Positions 55,003-64,000 of a DNA stretch of 64,000 bases are shown here, piece by piece. Each line of letters opens with the position of its first letter. Position 1 is the first letter of the stretch. The notes beneath the pieces are model-generated. The model worked only from the letters and a program-made list of their open reading frames with translations. It ran no database searches and was not told the DNA's origin. Source of the DNA: Bog-756 sp963769765. GTDB taxonomy: Bacteria > Actinomycetota > Acidimicrobiia > Acidimicrobiales > RAAP-2. Both the position numbers and the translations under genes were made by a program. Location: contig CAVYNA010000003.1 in the NCBI GenBank assembly GCA_963769765.1, forward strand, positions 62,001 through 126,000, given 5' to 3'.

Positions 55003-57309
55003 GTGGCTCCGCCAACCCCGAACATCCCGAGCGCGCCTCCACCGTCGAACGAGCCGGGTCAACAGGTCACCGGGCCGAACCGGAATCGACTGGTCATCTA
55101 CGCGGTGATCGTGCTGGCGATCTTGGCGGTCTTCGTCGTGCCGAGCCTGTTCTCGAAGACGTCGGCCGCGCCGATCAGCTACAACAACTTCATCTCGGAC
55201 ATCCAGGGCAAGCAGATCAAGTCGGCGTCGGTCGACAACGCGACCGGAGTGATCACCGGACAGATGACCGACGGCACCAATTACACGGTGAACGGTCCCG
55301 TCCCGCCGACGGACTCCGAGGTCAGCGCGCTCAAGCCGCTCGGCGACAACGCGAAGTTCGTGACCCCGTCCTCGAACACGCTGCTCACGTTCCTCCTCAC
55401 CTGGATCCTCCCCTTCGCCCTGATCGGCGGCATCTTCTTCTACATCAGCCGGAAAGCGCAGGGACAGATGGGCAGCATCATGTCGATCGGGCGCTCGAAG
55501 GCCAAGCTCTACTCGACCGAACGCCCCTCCACCACCTTCGACGACGTGGCGGGCTACGACGGGGTCAAGCTCGAGATCAGCGAGGTGGTCGACTTCCTCA
55601 AGACCCCGGCGCGGTTCAAGGACATCGGTGCGCGGATCCCGAAGGGCATCCTCCTCGTGGGCCCGCCGGGCACCGGCAAGACCCTGCTCGCCCGGGCGGT
55701 CGCCGGTGAGGCCGGCGTGCCGTTCATGTCGGTGAGCGGCTCGGACTTCATGGAGATGTTCGTCGGCGTGGGCGCGAGCCGGGTCCGCGACCTCTTCGCC
55801 ACCGCCCGCAAGCAGGCGCCCGCCATCGTGTTCATCGACGAGATCGACTCGATCGGACGCAAACGCGGGGCCGGGCTCGGCGGCGGCCACGACGAGCGCG
55901 AGCAGACCCTCAACCAGATGCTCTCCGAGATGGACGGGTTCGACCCGACCGAGGGGATCGTGGTGATGGCGGCCACCAACCGGCCCGACATTCTCGACGC
56001 CGCGATCCTGCGACCGGGCCGCTTCGACCGCCAGATCGTCGTCCCCCTCCCCGACCTCGAGGAGCGGCTGCCGATCCTGCAGGTCCACTGCAAGGACAAG
56101 CGCATCGATCCGACCGTCGACCTCGGCAAGGTCGCCCGCGGGACCCCGGGGATGAGCGGTGCCGATCTCGCCAACCTGGTCAACGAGGCCGCGCTCCACG
56201 CGGTGCGTCGCGGCTCGACGGTCATCCAGAACGAGGACTTCGAGGCGTCGCGCGACCGTGTCCTCATGGGGCAGCGTCGCGAAAGCCTCGTCCTCTCCGG
56301 TCAGGAAAAGGAGCGGGTCGCCTTCCACGAGGCCGGCCACGCCGTCCTCGCCTACGTGCTTCCCGAGGCCGATCCGGTCCACAAGGTCACGATCCTGCCG
56401 ACCGGCATGGCGCTCGGGGTCACGATGCAGCTGCCGATGGAGGAGCGCCACATCCACCCGCGCCAGCACATCGAGGACTCCCTGGCCGTCCGGATGGGCG
56501 GCCGCGCGGCCGAGCTCCTCGTCTACGGGGACCTCTCGACCGGGGCCAGCAACGACCTGGTGGGCAACACCGAGCTGGCCCGCAAGATGGTCCGCGAGTG
56601 GGGCATGAGCGACCGCATCGGCCCGATGGCCTGGGGGTCGCAGGGTCAGGTCTTCCTCGGCGAGGACCTCATGCACACCCGCGACTACTCCGAGCACACG
56701 AGCCAGACCATCGACGACGAGGTCGAGCTCATCCTCCGTGCCCAGGAGCAACGCGCCCTCGAGGTCCTCGCCCGCCACCGCGGCGGGCTCGACGCATTGG
56801 CCCGGGCCCTGCTCGACGAGGAGACCGTCTCGGGCGAGGTGGTCGGGCAGCTCGTCGACACCGCATACGGTCGTCCGGTCCACGAGCCCGGGGCGAAGTC
56901 GGTGCCACCGATCTTCGTCGCCTCCGAGCACGGACCGAGCGGGTCCGAGGACGCCGACGGCCAGCCGGCCGATGCGCAAGGTCCCACCGGGCCCGGCACC
57001 AACGGCACGAACGGCACGAACGGCACCCCGGCCGCTGCTGACGCCCGTCCCGGTTCCGAGGGCGCCTCCGATCCGACACCGGCCGTCCCTGCGGAGACCG
57101 GCGTCGCCGGCGCCTCCGTATCCGACGGGGCGACCTCGCGTCCCGGCCCCTCGACGATTCCCGCCCCGCCCCCGCCGCCTCCGACCGGCCAGCGGGGAAC
57201 CGCACCGACCCCGGCGTCCTGGCCGACGCCTCCGACCCAGCAGTCTCCCGGTCCGTGGCCGAAGCAGGCGCCCTGGCCGCCACCACCTGCACCGCCGGCA
57301 TCACGCTGA
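55003..57309 (+). CDS. ftsH: ATP-dependent zinc metalloprotease FtsH
   Basis: A 768-residue membrane AAA+ protease that degrades damaged or regulatory membrane and cytosolic proteins. Transmembrane segments lie at residues about 29-48 and 125-147. FDDVAGYDGVKLEISEVVDF opens the AAA module, with Walker A GPPGTGKT near 220, Walker B IVFIDEIDSIG and the SRH ATNRPDILDAAILRPGRFDR. HEAGHAVLAY near 442 binds zinc. The last 110 or so residues are an unusual Pro/Gly/Thr-rich tail (NGTNGTNGT, PWPKQAPWPPPPAPP). The GTG start with a leaderless -10 box gives VAPPTPN. Confidence 0.96.
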   Translation: MAPPTPNIPSAPPPSNEPGQQVTGPNRNRLVIYAVIVLAILAVFVVPSLFSKTSAAPISYNNFISDIQGKQIKSASVDNATGVITGQMTDGTNYTVNGPVPPTDSEVSALKPLGDNAKFVTPSSNTLLTFLLTWILPFALIGGIFFYISRKAQGQMGSIMSIGRSKAKLYSTERPSTTFDDVAGYDGVKLEISEVVDFLKTPARFKDIGARIPKGILLVGPPGTGKTLLARAVAGEAGVPFMSVSGSDFMEMFVGVGASRVRDLFATARKQAPAIVFIDEIDSIGRKRGAGLGGGHDEREQTLNQMLSEMDGFDPTEGIVVMAATNRPDILDAAILRPGRFDRQIVVPLPDLEERLPILQVHCKDKRIDPTVDLGKVARGTPGMSGADLANLVNEAALHAVRRGSTVIQNEDFEASRDRVLMGQRRESLVLSGQEKERVAFHEAGHAVLAYVLPEADPVHKVTILPTGMALGVTMQLPMEERHIHPRQHIEDSLAVRMGGRAAELLVYGDLSTGASNDLVGNTELARKMVREWGMSDRIGPMAWGSQGQVFLGEDLMHTRDYSEHTSQTIDDEVELILRAQEQRALEVLARHRGGLDALARALLDEETVSGEVVGQLVDTAYGRPVHEPGAKSVPPIFVASEHGPSGSEDADGQPADAQGPTGPGTNGTNGTNGTPAAADARPGSEGASDPTPAVPAETGVAGASVSDGATSRPGPSTIPAPPPPPPTGQRGTAPTPASWPTPPTQQSPGPWPKQAPWPPPPAPPASR

Positions 57310-57345
57310 GCTGAACGCCCGACCTGACCCGGTCGCGCGGCCGCG

Positions 57346-58863
57346 TCAGGGGCCGAAGGGGAACCCGGTCGAGGCCACGACCCCCGGCGCGCCGGTCGGT
57401 CCGTCGTCCATCTCGACGATGACCGGTTGGTCCGCCGTCACCACGTACGTCCCGAGCCCGCTCGCCGCCGTGCCCACGAGGCCCGCGCCGAGGACGGTGA
57501 GCGACCGCGGAGCGACCTTCACCGTCGCGATCGACCCGGCATGCCCGAGAAGGCGGACCACCACCGTCGCACCCACCGGGCCGGGGTCGGCGATCGCCAA
57601 GCTCTGAGCGCTCGCCCCGGGTGCTCCGGGAGCACCCGGGACCCCGGGACCGCTGACCAGCCACGAATCGGTCGCCGTCGGCGTTCCCATGTTCGCACCC
57701 CGCACCGGTGTCGTGGCGCCCTGTCCGGCCTCGACCGAGCGGCCGACCACCACCGGACCCGACGCGTCGATGCTGACCGCGTACGCCACGCGGGCCGGCC
57801 ATCCGGCGGTGCTCGACGCGTCGAGCACCGCGGTCGCGTCCGCCGGCACGGTGAGCGAGACCGGTGCGGCAGAGCCCGACGCCAGTGCGGGCGTGAAACG
57901 GGCGGTCACCGCGCCGGCACCCGGATTGGCCACCGTGAAGGCGACCGTCGAACCCGGTGTGACCGTGGTCTGTGCGAACCGCCAGGTCGTCATCGGCTCG
58001 GGCGCGCCGAGGCGGAGGGAGACGCCGCCGGTGGTGCTCGTCGACCACTGCTGGAGCTCGTCGGCCACGAGCCCACCGGACTCGGCGGTGATCACCGTCG
58101 CGATGTCGGACGCGTTCTGCACGAAGTCCCCGACGTTTTCGACGAGGACCTGACCGGGCGCCACTGCGAGCCCCTGGTAGGCCTGCGGCGTGATCACGCC
58201 GGACGCGGTGAGGAACGACACGTTGACGACCGCCTGGGCTGCGGCCGGGTCGAAGAGGGAGAGGGAGAGAGTGTCCCCGTTGGAGGTCGAGCCGCCCGCG
58301 AAGTACCACTGACCCGAGAGCTGCGACGCACACGGCGCGGTGCTCCAGCCACCCGGTCCCGACACCACCTGGTCGACGGCGACTCCCCCTCCGGCGACGG
58401 CGACCGCGGTCGCGGTGCTCCCCGCCGGCAGCCCGGCGGACGGATCGACCGCCTCGTTCCCGAGCGGCGGGACGGAGACGGTGCGCGTCGAAGAGGCCGG
58501 AGGGGCCGACGCAGCGACGGTGGTCAGCTCCGTGGTGACCGCACGGTCCGTCGAGTTCCTCAGATAGATGGTCGAGGCGAGCGAGGTCCCCGTACCCGCC
58601 GTGCAGAACCCGGAGGAGGCGTGTGCGTCGGCCGGTGCGATCGGGACCGCGTCGCTCGTTGCGGGCGCGGGGGCCGGCGTCGGGGGCGGTACTGCCGCGG
58701 AGACGACACCGACACCGGCGAGCACGGCGAACACCGCGATGAGGGTGACGATCTTGGCCTTTCCCGGCTGGACCACGCGGTGGCGCCAGGTGACCGCGGC
58801 CACCGTGCCGTCCCCGTCAGGGGCGTCGCCGGAACCCGGCCCCGTGCCGGGGAGCACGCTCAC
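57346..58863 (-). CDS. secreted DUF5719 family protein
   Basis: A 505-residue protein with a membrane segment near residue 40 (AKIVTLIAVFAVLAGVGVVS). The exterior part is Ala/Thr/Val-rich beta-sandwich sequence (STIYLRNSTDRAVTTELTTV, SGQWYFAGGSTSNGDTLSLS). It matches DUF5719, usually beside a giant GT2 membrane protein as here. Two Cys (SGFCTAG, APCASQ) could pair. The GTG at 58863 overlaps the GT2 stop by four bases. Its role is unknown; a partner in envelope-polymer assembly is likely. Confidence 0.8.
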   Translation of the reverse strand: MSVLPGTGPGSGDAPDGDGTVAAVTWRHRVVQPGKAKIVTLIAVFAVLAGVGVVSAAVPPPTPAPAPATSDAVPIAPADAHASSGFCTAGTGTSLASTIYLRNSTDRAVTTELTTVAASAPPASSTRTVSVPPLGNEAVDPSAGLPAGSTATAVAVAGGGVAVDQVVSGPGGWSTAPCASQLSGQWYFAGGSTSNGDTLSLSLFDPAAAQAVVNVSFLTASGVITPQAYQGLAVAPGQVLVENVGDFVQNASDIATVITAESGGLVADELQQWSTSTTGGVSLRLGAPEPMTTWRFAQTTVTPGSTVAFTVANPGAGAVTARFTPALASGSAAPVSLTVPADATAVLDASSTAGWPARVAYAVSIDASGPVVVGRSVEAGQGATTPVRGANMGTPTATDSWLVSGPGVPGAPGAPGASAQSLAIADPGPVGATVVVRLLGHAGSIATVKVAPRSLTVLGAGLVGTAASGLGTYVVTADQPVIVEMDDGPTGAPGVVASTGFPFGP

Positions 58864-61800
58864 CGACCGGCTCCGCCCCGCGGGGTCCGGCGACGGCGCC
58901 CGAACACCACGACGGCCGCCACGATCCACGCCGCGAGGGAGTAGAGCGCCGAGAGCGGTGTCAAGAGGCCCCCGTCGAATCGCAGGTTGCCCGTGCCGGC
59001 GGACGCCACGCGGTAGGCCGCGGCCCACCCGAACGCCGGGGTGCGGGTTGCCGGCATCCCGGAGGGCCCCACCAACGACCAGCTCCCCGCCGGGGCGACG
59101 GACGCGACCACCGTCCCCGGCGTGAGCGGGCCACGGTAGCTGCGCGCCGCTCGCGGGCCGGGCAGGACCGGCAGGGCCGCGGCGACGATCGGTGCCGCCG
59201 GATCGGTCGGCCCGGGCGCCGGGGCCGGCGGCACGGCGGTGGACGGCGGGACGAGGGCGCGCTCGGGGATCCAGGCGGCGTTCGCGTAGACCGTGATGCC
59301 CGTGCCCGAGATGATCGGGGTGAGATCCAGCTGGCGGGCGAGCGCCGGCGCGAGGTCGGGGGGGACCGGGTACTGGGTCGGGCTCTGCTCGCCGGCGATC
59401 TCGGGGGCGACCGAGGTCAAGAGCGCGACGTACCGCACGCCGGCCGGTGCGAGCATGCTGCCCAACCGGTCGGTGCGGTTGGACCGTGCGAGGTCCACGG
59501 CCGTCGACAGTGAGCCGGCCGGACCGGGCCCCGCCGCGTTCCAGAGCCAGCGCGCATCGGGGGCCCCATCCTCGGAGGTCGCGTAGGCGAGTCCGCCGCC
59601 CGAGCTCCACCCGCCCTGGTTGAGCGAGCGGGGGTCGCCGAGCCAGAGCACCCGGAAGGCGCCCGCACCTGTCTTCGTACCCATCCAGGCCACCGACTGG
59701 CTGAAGTCGGTGAGCGGCAGGTCCCACCGCCCGGGCAGCGCGGACACGAGAGTCGGGACGATCCCGAGGGCCAGCGCCAGGGCGGAGACGACGGTCGCGA
59801 GCTGGCGCCAGCCGAAGACCGCCGAGCGCAGGTCCTCCTCGAAGGTGACCACCGCCAGACCGATGATCGCGGCGATCGCGACTGCGGCCGGTCCGAGGAG
59901 GATGAGCGGATCGACCGCGAGCCTGCCGGTCAGCCCGCGCCCGATCGCCCAGTCGGCCAGCCAGCAGACAAGCGCGACGGTCCAGAGCCGGACGACCCAG
60001 CTGAACCTCGCCCCTCGCGCGAGCACGACGGGGACGAGGGCCGCCACGAGGAAGCCCCAGGCGAGCGCCGAGCCGCCGATCGGACCGACGGAGAACCGGA
60101 GCAGCGACCCCCAGCTCGCGGCGCCCGACGACGGGGTCGGGACGCCGAAGACGGCGAGCAGTCCGGTGCCCGAGGCCAGGACGCCGAGCACCCAGGGCAG
60201 GCAGATCACGGCGGCGACGGCCGACGATCCGAGTGCGAGCCCGAGTGCCCGGCCCGAGTCCCGCCAGTCACGCAGGAGCAACGACGAGAGTACAAGGGCG
60301 AGCGCGACCGCGATCACGACGACCGCCGCGGCCGGAGCGAAGGAAGCCATGACGGCCTCGATCAACCCGAGCGCGGCCACCTCGCGGAGCGAGAGGTGGT
60401 GCTCGGGCCGATGGTCACGCCCGTACGGCCGTGACCCGGTCGCGCGGAAGAGCCGGGCGGCCACCCACGGAGTGCCCGCGTAGACGACGAGCGCGCCCCA
60501 GCGGCCGAGCGCGAGCGCGTTGTACGGCAGGGCCATCGCGAGGTAGGCGACCCCGGTCACGAGGGCGGCCCGCTGCGATCCGAACGGTCGCAGCAGCCGC
60601 ACCGCGCCCCACACCCCGAGCGGAATGCAGGCGAACACCAGCACCTTCTGGGTGAGCCCCATCGCACCGAGGAGCACGGTGCCGACCAGCCCGGAGAGCG
60701 CGAGCGCCGGCGTGGCGGGTGCGGTCGTCCCGACCCCCCCGGGGTGCCACCCGGTGAAGAACTGGACGAACGTGGCCGACCAGCTCGGGAAGGGGACGAA
60801 CTGTCCGAGGGACGGCAGCGGCCCGGTCAGCAGGTCGCGGCTGCCGATCACCACCAGGAGGGTCGCGAGCAACCACGCCGCGAGCCGCGTCCGCCGGGAG
60901 AGCCGCCCGCTCGCACGCCGGAGGCGGTCGACCTCTGCCCGTCGTCGGTGCCGTCCGGCCGGCACGGCTTCCACGGCGTCGTCGGGGAGCAGGTCGGCTT
61001 CGATCGCGAGCTCTCCGGCGGCGCCCTCGGCCGCGAGGACGCCGTGGAAGCCGTGCTGGAAGTAGCGACGGCCGAACGCCGCAAGACGTGCGCTGCCCCG
61101 CACCTGGAGCGCCCGGATCTCCTTGTCGCCGAGGCGGCGCAGCCCGCGGAGCTCCGCTCGCTGCCGGCGCAGGACCGAGTGTCGGGCGAGGTTCCACCTC
61201 CACGCGCGGACGATGGTGCGGGCGCGCGCACGGTGGCCGCTCACCTCGGCCACCACCACCTCGCCGAGCGAGAGCAGCACGATCTGGGGCACGACCCGGA
61301 TGAGGTGGAACCTGCTGTAACACTTGAGGGCCGCGAGCAGCTCGTGGCGGCGCTGGAGCTCCTGGAGGGTCACTCCGTGATCGGTCGCTTCGGCCCCATC
61401 GGTCTCGACGAGGGCCGCCTCGAGCGGGCGGTGGCCGGCCGCCAGCTCCTCGAGGTGGCGGACCCGTGCGTCGGGGGCCACGATGATCCGTGCACCGGCC
61501 ACGTGGGCGCGCCAGCACAGGTCGAGATCCTCGCCGAGCGCGACGATCCCCGGGTCGAAGCCGCCGAGCTCTTCGAAGAGGTCCGCACGCACCAGGGTGC
61601 ACCCCCCGGGAGCGAAGAACACGTCGCGCACGGCGTCGTGCTGCCCGTGGTCGATCTCGTGGGGCTGCACCCGGTCGACCACCGACCCGGTCTTGTCGAC
61701 GGTCATGCCGACGTGGATGAGGCGGTCGGGGTCGGTCCAGGTGACCTCCTTGGGGGAGACGATCCCGGCGTTCGAGCGGAATGCCTCTTCCACCAGGAGA

Positions 61801-62108
61801 TGGGTGGTGTCCGGGAAGAGGGCCACGTCGTCGTGACAGAACAGGAAGTAGGCGGCCCCTTCGACCATGGACCGCGCTTCGTTGACGGTGGCCCCGAAGC
61901 CCCGGTTGGACTCGAAGCGCCGGACATATGCGGTCGGCAGGGTCGCGGCGACCCGCGCCGTGAGGTCCTCGTGGCTTGCTCCATCGAGTACCAGGACCGC
62001 GAGCTCCTCGTAGTCCTGCGAGGCGAGGGAGGCCAGGGTCTCCTCGAACCACGGGCCCGGATCGTGGGTGACGACGACAGCGACGACCGGTGGGGCCACT
62101 GCTTCCAT
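58860..62108 (-). CDS. family 2 glycosyltransferase fused to a multi-pass membrane domain
   Basis: A 1082-residue protein. The N-terminal 280 residues are GT-A: VVAVVVTHDPGPWFEETLAS, RRFESNRGFGATVNEARSMV, YFLFCHDDVALFPD (D-x-D-like) and GGFDPGIVALGEDLDLCWRA. After a basic linker come about twelve hydrophobic segments (LAAWLLATLLVVIGSRDLLT onward) and a final anchor (LYSLAAWIVAAVVVFG). It likely builds or exports a surface polysaccharide on a lipid carrier. The ATG at 62108 gives the family start; TAGCCT is ten bases upstream. The 62109-62395 interval holds promoters only. Confidence 0.82.
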   Translation of the reverse strand: MEAVAPPVVAVVVTHDPGPWFEETLASLASQDYEELAVLVLDGASHEDLTARVAATLPTAYVRRFESNRGFGATVNEARSMVEGAAYFLFCHDDVALFPDTTHLLVEEAFRSNAGIVSPKEVTWTDPDRLIHVGMTVDKTGSVVDRVQPHEIDHGQHDAVRDVFFAPGGCTLVRADLFEELGGFDPGIVALGEDLDLCWRAHVAGARIIVAPDARVRHLEELAAGHRPLEAALVETDGAEATDHGVTLQELQRRHELLAALKCYSRFHLIRVVPQIVLLSLGEVVVAEVSGHRARARTIVRAWRWNLARHSVLRRQRAELRGLRRLGDKEIRALQVRGSARLAAFGRRYFQHGFHGVLAAEGAAGELAIEADLLPDDAVEAVPAGRHRRRAEVDRLRRASGRLSRRTRLAAWLLATLLVVIGSRDLLTGPLPSLGQFVPFPSWSATFVQFFTGWHPGGVGTTAPATPALALSGLVGTVLLGAMGLTQKVLVFACIPLGVWGAVRLLRPFGSQRAALVTGVAYLAMALPYNALALGRWGALVVYAGTPWVAARLFRATGSRPYGRDHRPEHHLSLREVAALGLIEAVMASFAPAAAVVVIAVALALVLSSLLLRDWRDSGRALGLALGSSAVAAVICLPWVLGVLASGTGLLAVFGVPTPSSGAASWGSLLRFSVGPIGGSALAWGFLVAALVPVVLARGARFSWVVRLWTVALVCWLADWAIGRGLTGRLAVDPLILLGPAAVAIAAIIGLAVVTFEEDLRSAVFGWRQLATVVSALALALGIVPTLVSALPGRWDLPLTDFSQSVAWMGTKTGAGAFRVLWLGDPRSLNQGGWSSGGGLAYATSEDGAPDARWLWNAAGPGPAGSLSTAVDLARSNRTDRLGSMLAPAGVRYVALLTSVAPEIAGEQSPTQYPVPPDLAPALARQLDLTPIISGTGITVYANAAWIPERALVPPSTAVPPAPAPGPTDPAAPIVAAALPVLPGPRAARSYRGPLTPGTVVASVAPAGSWSLVGPSGMPATRTPAFGWAAAYRVASAGTGNLRFDGGLLTPLSALYSLAAWIVAAVVVFGRRRRTPRGGAGR

Positions 62109-62284
62109 CAGGGGGCAGAGGCTATCGGCCGGGGTGAGGCCCATGGTGTTTCCCGAGGTCACGAACGCCGGGTTCCGCAGTGCGGAGCATCGAAGCGACA
62201 ACTCCAGCCTCGGAGAGCCCGAGAGCCCCTTGCGTCAGGCGTGGGGGTGCGTACGGGGGTGCTTGGGGGGGCGCGTTCGGGAGT

Positions 62285-62313
62285 GCTTGCAACTGTTTAA
62301 CACTTCGTATACT
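62285..62313 (+). promoter_or_regulatory. promoter of the small helical protein gene
   Basis: An AT-rich patch with TATACT (62308-62313) as -10. The -35 is either TTGCAA (15-base spacer) or GCTTGC (17-base spacer). Confidence 0.5.
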
Positions 62314-62395
62314 CTTGTGTTCGAGCGACCGGCGGGCATGCCGGTCGGGTCCACGGCGAGAGGCCGACGGACCAACGAGTGGAAGGAGTCCACCT

Positions 62396-62797
62396 GTGCC
62401 ACAGATCACCACCGACGTCACCAAGGCGGCCAAGGACCTCGCAACGGTCGCGAAGGATGCGACCTACGTGCTCATCGGCGCCGGCGTGCTCGGCGTGCAG
62501 CGGGTCCAGGTGCATCGCCACGAGCTGCGCAAGCGGTTCGCCGACCCCACCTCCGGCATCGGAGATCGCGTGGCAGGGGTGCGCTCGGACCTCAACGACC
62601 GCCTGGGCACCGTCGACACGAGGGTCGAAGCGCTCGCCGACCGGCTCGAGGAGATCATCGGACGCATCGAGACCTCCTTCGCCCCGATCGAGGACCGGCT
62701 GCCCGCCCCCGCCCGCGACGCCGTCCGCCAGGCGCGCGTGCAGGCCAGGGAAGCGCGGAGCCAGCTGCGCACGTTCATCCCGACGGTCGCCGCCTGA
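62396..62797 (+). CDS. small helical coiled-coil protein
   Basis: A 133-residue protein with no family I can name. KAAKDLATVAKDATYVLIGAG begins with an amphipathic helix and short hydrophobic patch. Charged heptad-like helices follow (RVEALADRLEEIIGRIETSF, ARDAVRQARVQAREARSQLR). Layout and composition recall phasin or heparin-binding haemagglutinin-type proteins, which bind granules or surfaces; this is only a comparison. The GTG at 62396 follows GGAAGGAG, and a good promoter lies 80 bases upstream, so it may be abundant. Confidence 0.7.
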   Translation: MPQITTDVTKAAKDLATVAKDATYVLIGAGVLGVQRVQVHRHELRKRFADPTSGIGDRVAGVRSDLNDRLGTVDTRVEALADRLEEIIGRIETSFAPIEDRLPAPARDAVRQARVQAREARSQLRTFIPTVAA

Positions 62798-62822
62798 CCG
62801 CCTGACCGCCTGACCGCCTGAC
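62791..62822 (+). repeat. 8-bp tandem repeat carrying stops in all three frames
   Basis: Four perfect copies of CGCCTGAC. The first contains the stop of the gene at 62396; TGA at 62795, 62803 and 62811 covers all three frames. Confidence 0.85.
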
Positions 62823-62846
62823 CGAGGGCTTTGCCGGCGGTCGGCG

Positions 62847-63746
62847 TCAGCCGGGTCGGTCCCGCCAGTAGGCGAGGACGTCGGCGAGGGTCTCGTCGAG
62901 CGGGATCTCCGGCTTCCATCCGGTGGCCGCCGCGAGGGGGGCCGGGTCGCCGCGGAGGACGGGCACCTCGACCGGCCGCATGAGCGACGGATCGTGCTCG
63001 AGCTCGAGCGAGGTCCCCGCGAGGCCGAGGAGACGTTCCGCGATCTCGCTGATCGCGACGTCTCGGCCCGAGCAGACGTTGTAGACGGCCCCCGGACCAC
63101 CCGACTCGACGAGCATGCGGTAGGACCGGACCACGTCACGCACGTCGGTGAAGTCGCGGCGTGCCGAGAGGTTGCCGACCGGGATGGAGCGCGCCCCGCT
63201 GCGCTCGGCGTCGACGATGCGCTTCGCGAGCGCAGGCACGGCGAAGTTCGGCGCCTGACCCGGCCCGATGTGGTTGAACGGGCGGACGATGATGACCTGC
63301 TGACCGTGGCCGAGGTACGACTGGACGCAGAGCGCCTCTGCCGCGAGCTTGCTGGCGGCGTACGGCGTGAGCGGGGCCGTCGGCGAACGCTCGGTCAGGG
63401 GTAGATCGTGCGGATCGGTCACCGCCCCGTAGACCTCGGCGGAGCTCACCACCAGGACCTTCGGCCCCGTCCCACACTCGCGTGCCGCCGCGAGCAGTGC
63501 AGCGGTCCCGATCACGTTGACCTCGAAGACCTTGAGGGGTTCGTCCCACGAGCGCCCCACGTGGGTGAGCGCCGCCAGGTGGTAGATCGCGTCGGGCGCC
63601 GCGTCGGAGACCGCGGTCAAAAGGGCGGCCGGGTCGGTGATCTCGACCTCCTGGTCGATGGCGACCACGTCGTCGCCGCACGACTCGAGGTGACGTGCAA
63701 GCCAGGTGCCGACGAAGCCGCGTCCGCCGGTGATCAGGGTACGCAC
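62847..63746 (-). CDS. NAD-dependent epimerase/dehydratase (GDP-sugar reductase-like)
   Basis: A 299-residue SDR enzyme. LITGGRGFVGTWLARHLE is the NAD-binding motif, VVSSAEVYG and TPYAASKLAAEALC supply Ser and YxxxK, and NHIGPGQAPNFAVPALAKRI is typical of GDP-mannose 4,6-dehydratase and GDP-6-deoxymannose reductase. RRDFTDVRDVVRSY and GAVYNVCSGRDV follow. A role in making GDP-deoxysugars from GDP-mannose agrees with manB/PMI in the window. The GTG at 63746 is six bases after the upstream glycosyltransferase stop, implying an operon. Confidence 0.88.
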   Translation of the reverse strand: MRTLITGGRGFVGTWLARHLESCGDDVVAIDQEVEITDPAALLTAVSDAAPDAIYHLAALTHVGRSWDEPLKVFEVNVIGTAALLAAARECGTGPKVLVVSSAEVYGAVTDPHDLPLTERSPTAPLTPYAASKLAAEALCVQSYLGHGQQVIIVRPFNHIGPGQAPNFAVPALAKRIVDAERSGARSIPVGNLSARRDFTDVRDVVRSYRMLVESGGPGAVYNVCSGRDVAISEIAERLLGLAGTSLELEHDPSLMRPVEVPVLRGDPAPLAAATGWKPEIPLDETLADVLAYWRDRPG

Positions 63747-63752
63747 GCCGGG

Positions 63753-64000
63753 TCACCCTACCGGCTGGCCGCCGACCCCACCGCGTGGCGGCCGACCGGC
63801 CGCCCCTGCGGCCGAGCGGTACGCGTCGACGTGATGCGCGGCGCTCGCCGCCCAGGTGTGGACCGCCGCGATGGCGAGCCCTCGGGCACGCCTCGAGCCC
63901 GTCTCCGGACGGTCCGGCCCGGTCGAGCCTCCGGCCTCGAGCTCGGCGTCGAGCGCATCGGCGAGCGCGACGGGATCGCCGGGCGGAACGAGGACCGCCG
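63753..64000 (-). CDS. glycosyltransferase (GT4-like), C-terminal fragment
   Basis: The gene runs off the window, leaving about 81 residues. Read in this frame, AVLVPPGDPVALADALDAEL is the typical end of the GT4 nucleotide-sugar domain, and LAIAAVHTWAASAAHHVDAY matches the C-terminal helix that packs across the two domains. It ends in a Gly/Pro-rich tail. The sugar donor is unknown; the neighbour suggests a GDP-sugar. Confidence 0.7.
   Translation of the reverse strand, partial: AVLVPPGDPVALADALDAELEAGGSTGPDRPETGSRRARGLAIAAVHTWAASAAHHVDAYRSAAGAAGRPPRGGVGGQPVG

Noticed and set aside
63755..63760. Leaderless -10 box (TAGGGT) for the epimerase gene at 63746
   Set aside because: The box overlaps the end of an upstream same-strand glycosyltransferase whose stop is only six bases before the GTG, so an operon is the simpler reading.

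Overview
The window is a GC-rich, gene-dense stretch of an actinobacterial chromosome, most likely from the class Acidimicrobiia. This placement is an inference. It rests on base composition, the GYWLVAADGGVFAFGDA-type repeats in two secreted proteins, the DUF5719/large membrane glycosyltransferase pair, the hpf-secA-prfB-ftsE-ftsX order, and many start codons 5-8 bases after a TANNNT box with no Shine-Dalgarno sequence. No rRNA, tRNA, IS element, prophage or CRISPR array was found.

Layout. 1-7.5 kb: 3' part of a GH3 glycosidase, a beta-helix lipoprotein, ahcY, a crotonase-fold protein and an SRPBCC protein. 7.5-15 kb: MOSC protein, alpha/beta hydrolase, DCC-type thiol oxidoreductase, secreted G1-type acid peptidase, stand-alone HIRAN protein, a molybdopterin oxidoreductase/cytochrome b pair, a hydrolase lipoprotein and a nitronate monooxygenase. 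15-18.5 kb: two convergent secreted proteins. 18.5-25.4 kb: acyl-CoA dehydrogenase, bioB with a small Cys-rich BsaP-like gene, a GAP-family membrane protein, DUF3039, maf-dus, and SPFH/short NfeD. 25.5-29.7 kb: a SCO6745-like protein, then an aminotransferase, SCP2 and APC-permease operon. 29.7-33 kb: bioA-bioF-bioD. 33-39.5 kb: archaeal-type riboflavin synthase, acyl-CoA dehydrogenase, acyl-CoA synthetase, sugar nucleotidyltransferase, serine beta-lactamase-like protein and a secreted lipase. 39.5-46.2 kb: ftsX, ftsE, prfB, secA, hpf. 46.2-49 kb: PGI/PMI, Trm112-like protein and phosphomannomutase. 49-64 kb: repeat-bearing amidase, LON-domain protein, large membrane protein, CPBP protease, ftsH, DUF5719, giant GT2 membrane protein, a small helical protein, an NDP-sugar epimerase and the end of a glycosyltransferase.

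How the genes fit together. Biotin synthesis is nearly complete in two clusters (bioAFD and bioB-bsaP). Manb/PMI, the nucleotidyltransferase, epimerase and glycosyltransferases point to cell-surface polysaccharide synthesis. secA, hpf, prfB, ftsEX and ftsH are housekeeping. Several operons use 4-base GTGA overlaps (bioA/bioF, maf/dus, manB/trm112, trm112/pgi, GT2/DUF5719).

Points of note: three normally intact genes (maf, an acyl-CoA dehydrogenase, secA) read correctly only if a one- or two-base frameshift is allowed, so the assembly may carry indels. The aminotransferase and the permease in one operon end in the same nine-residue Arg/Pro motif, encoded with different codons. Two unrelated genes end in 8-bp tandem repeats that place stop codons in all three frames. 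The bioB product lacks one classical cluster ligand and sits beside a BsaP-like gene.
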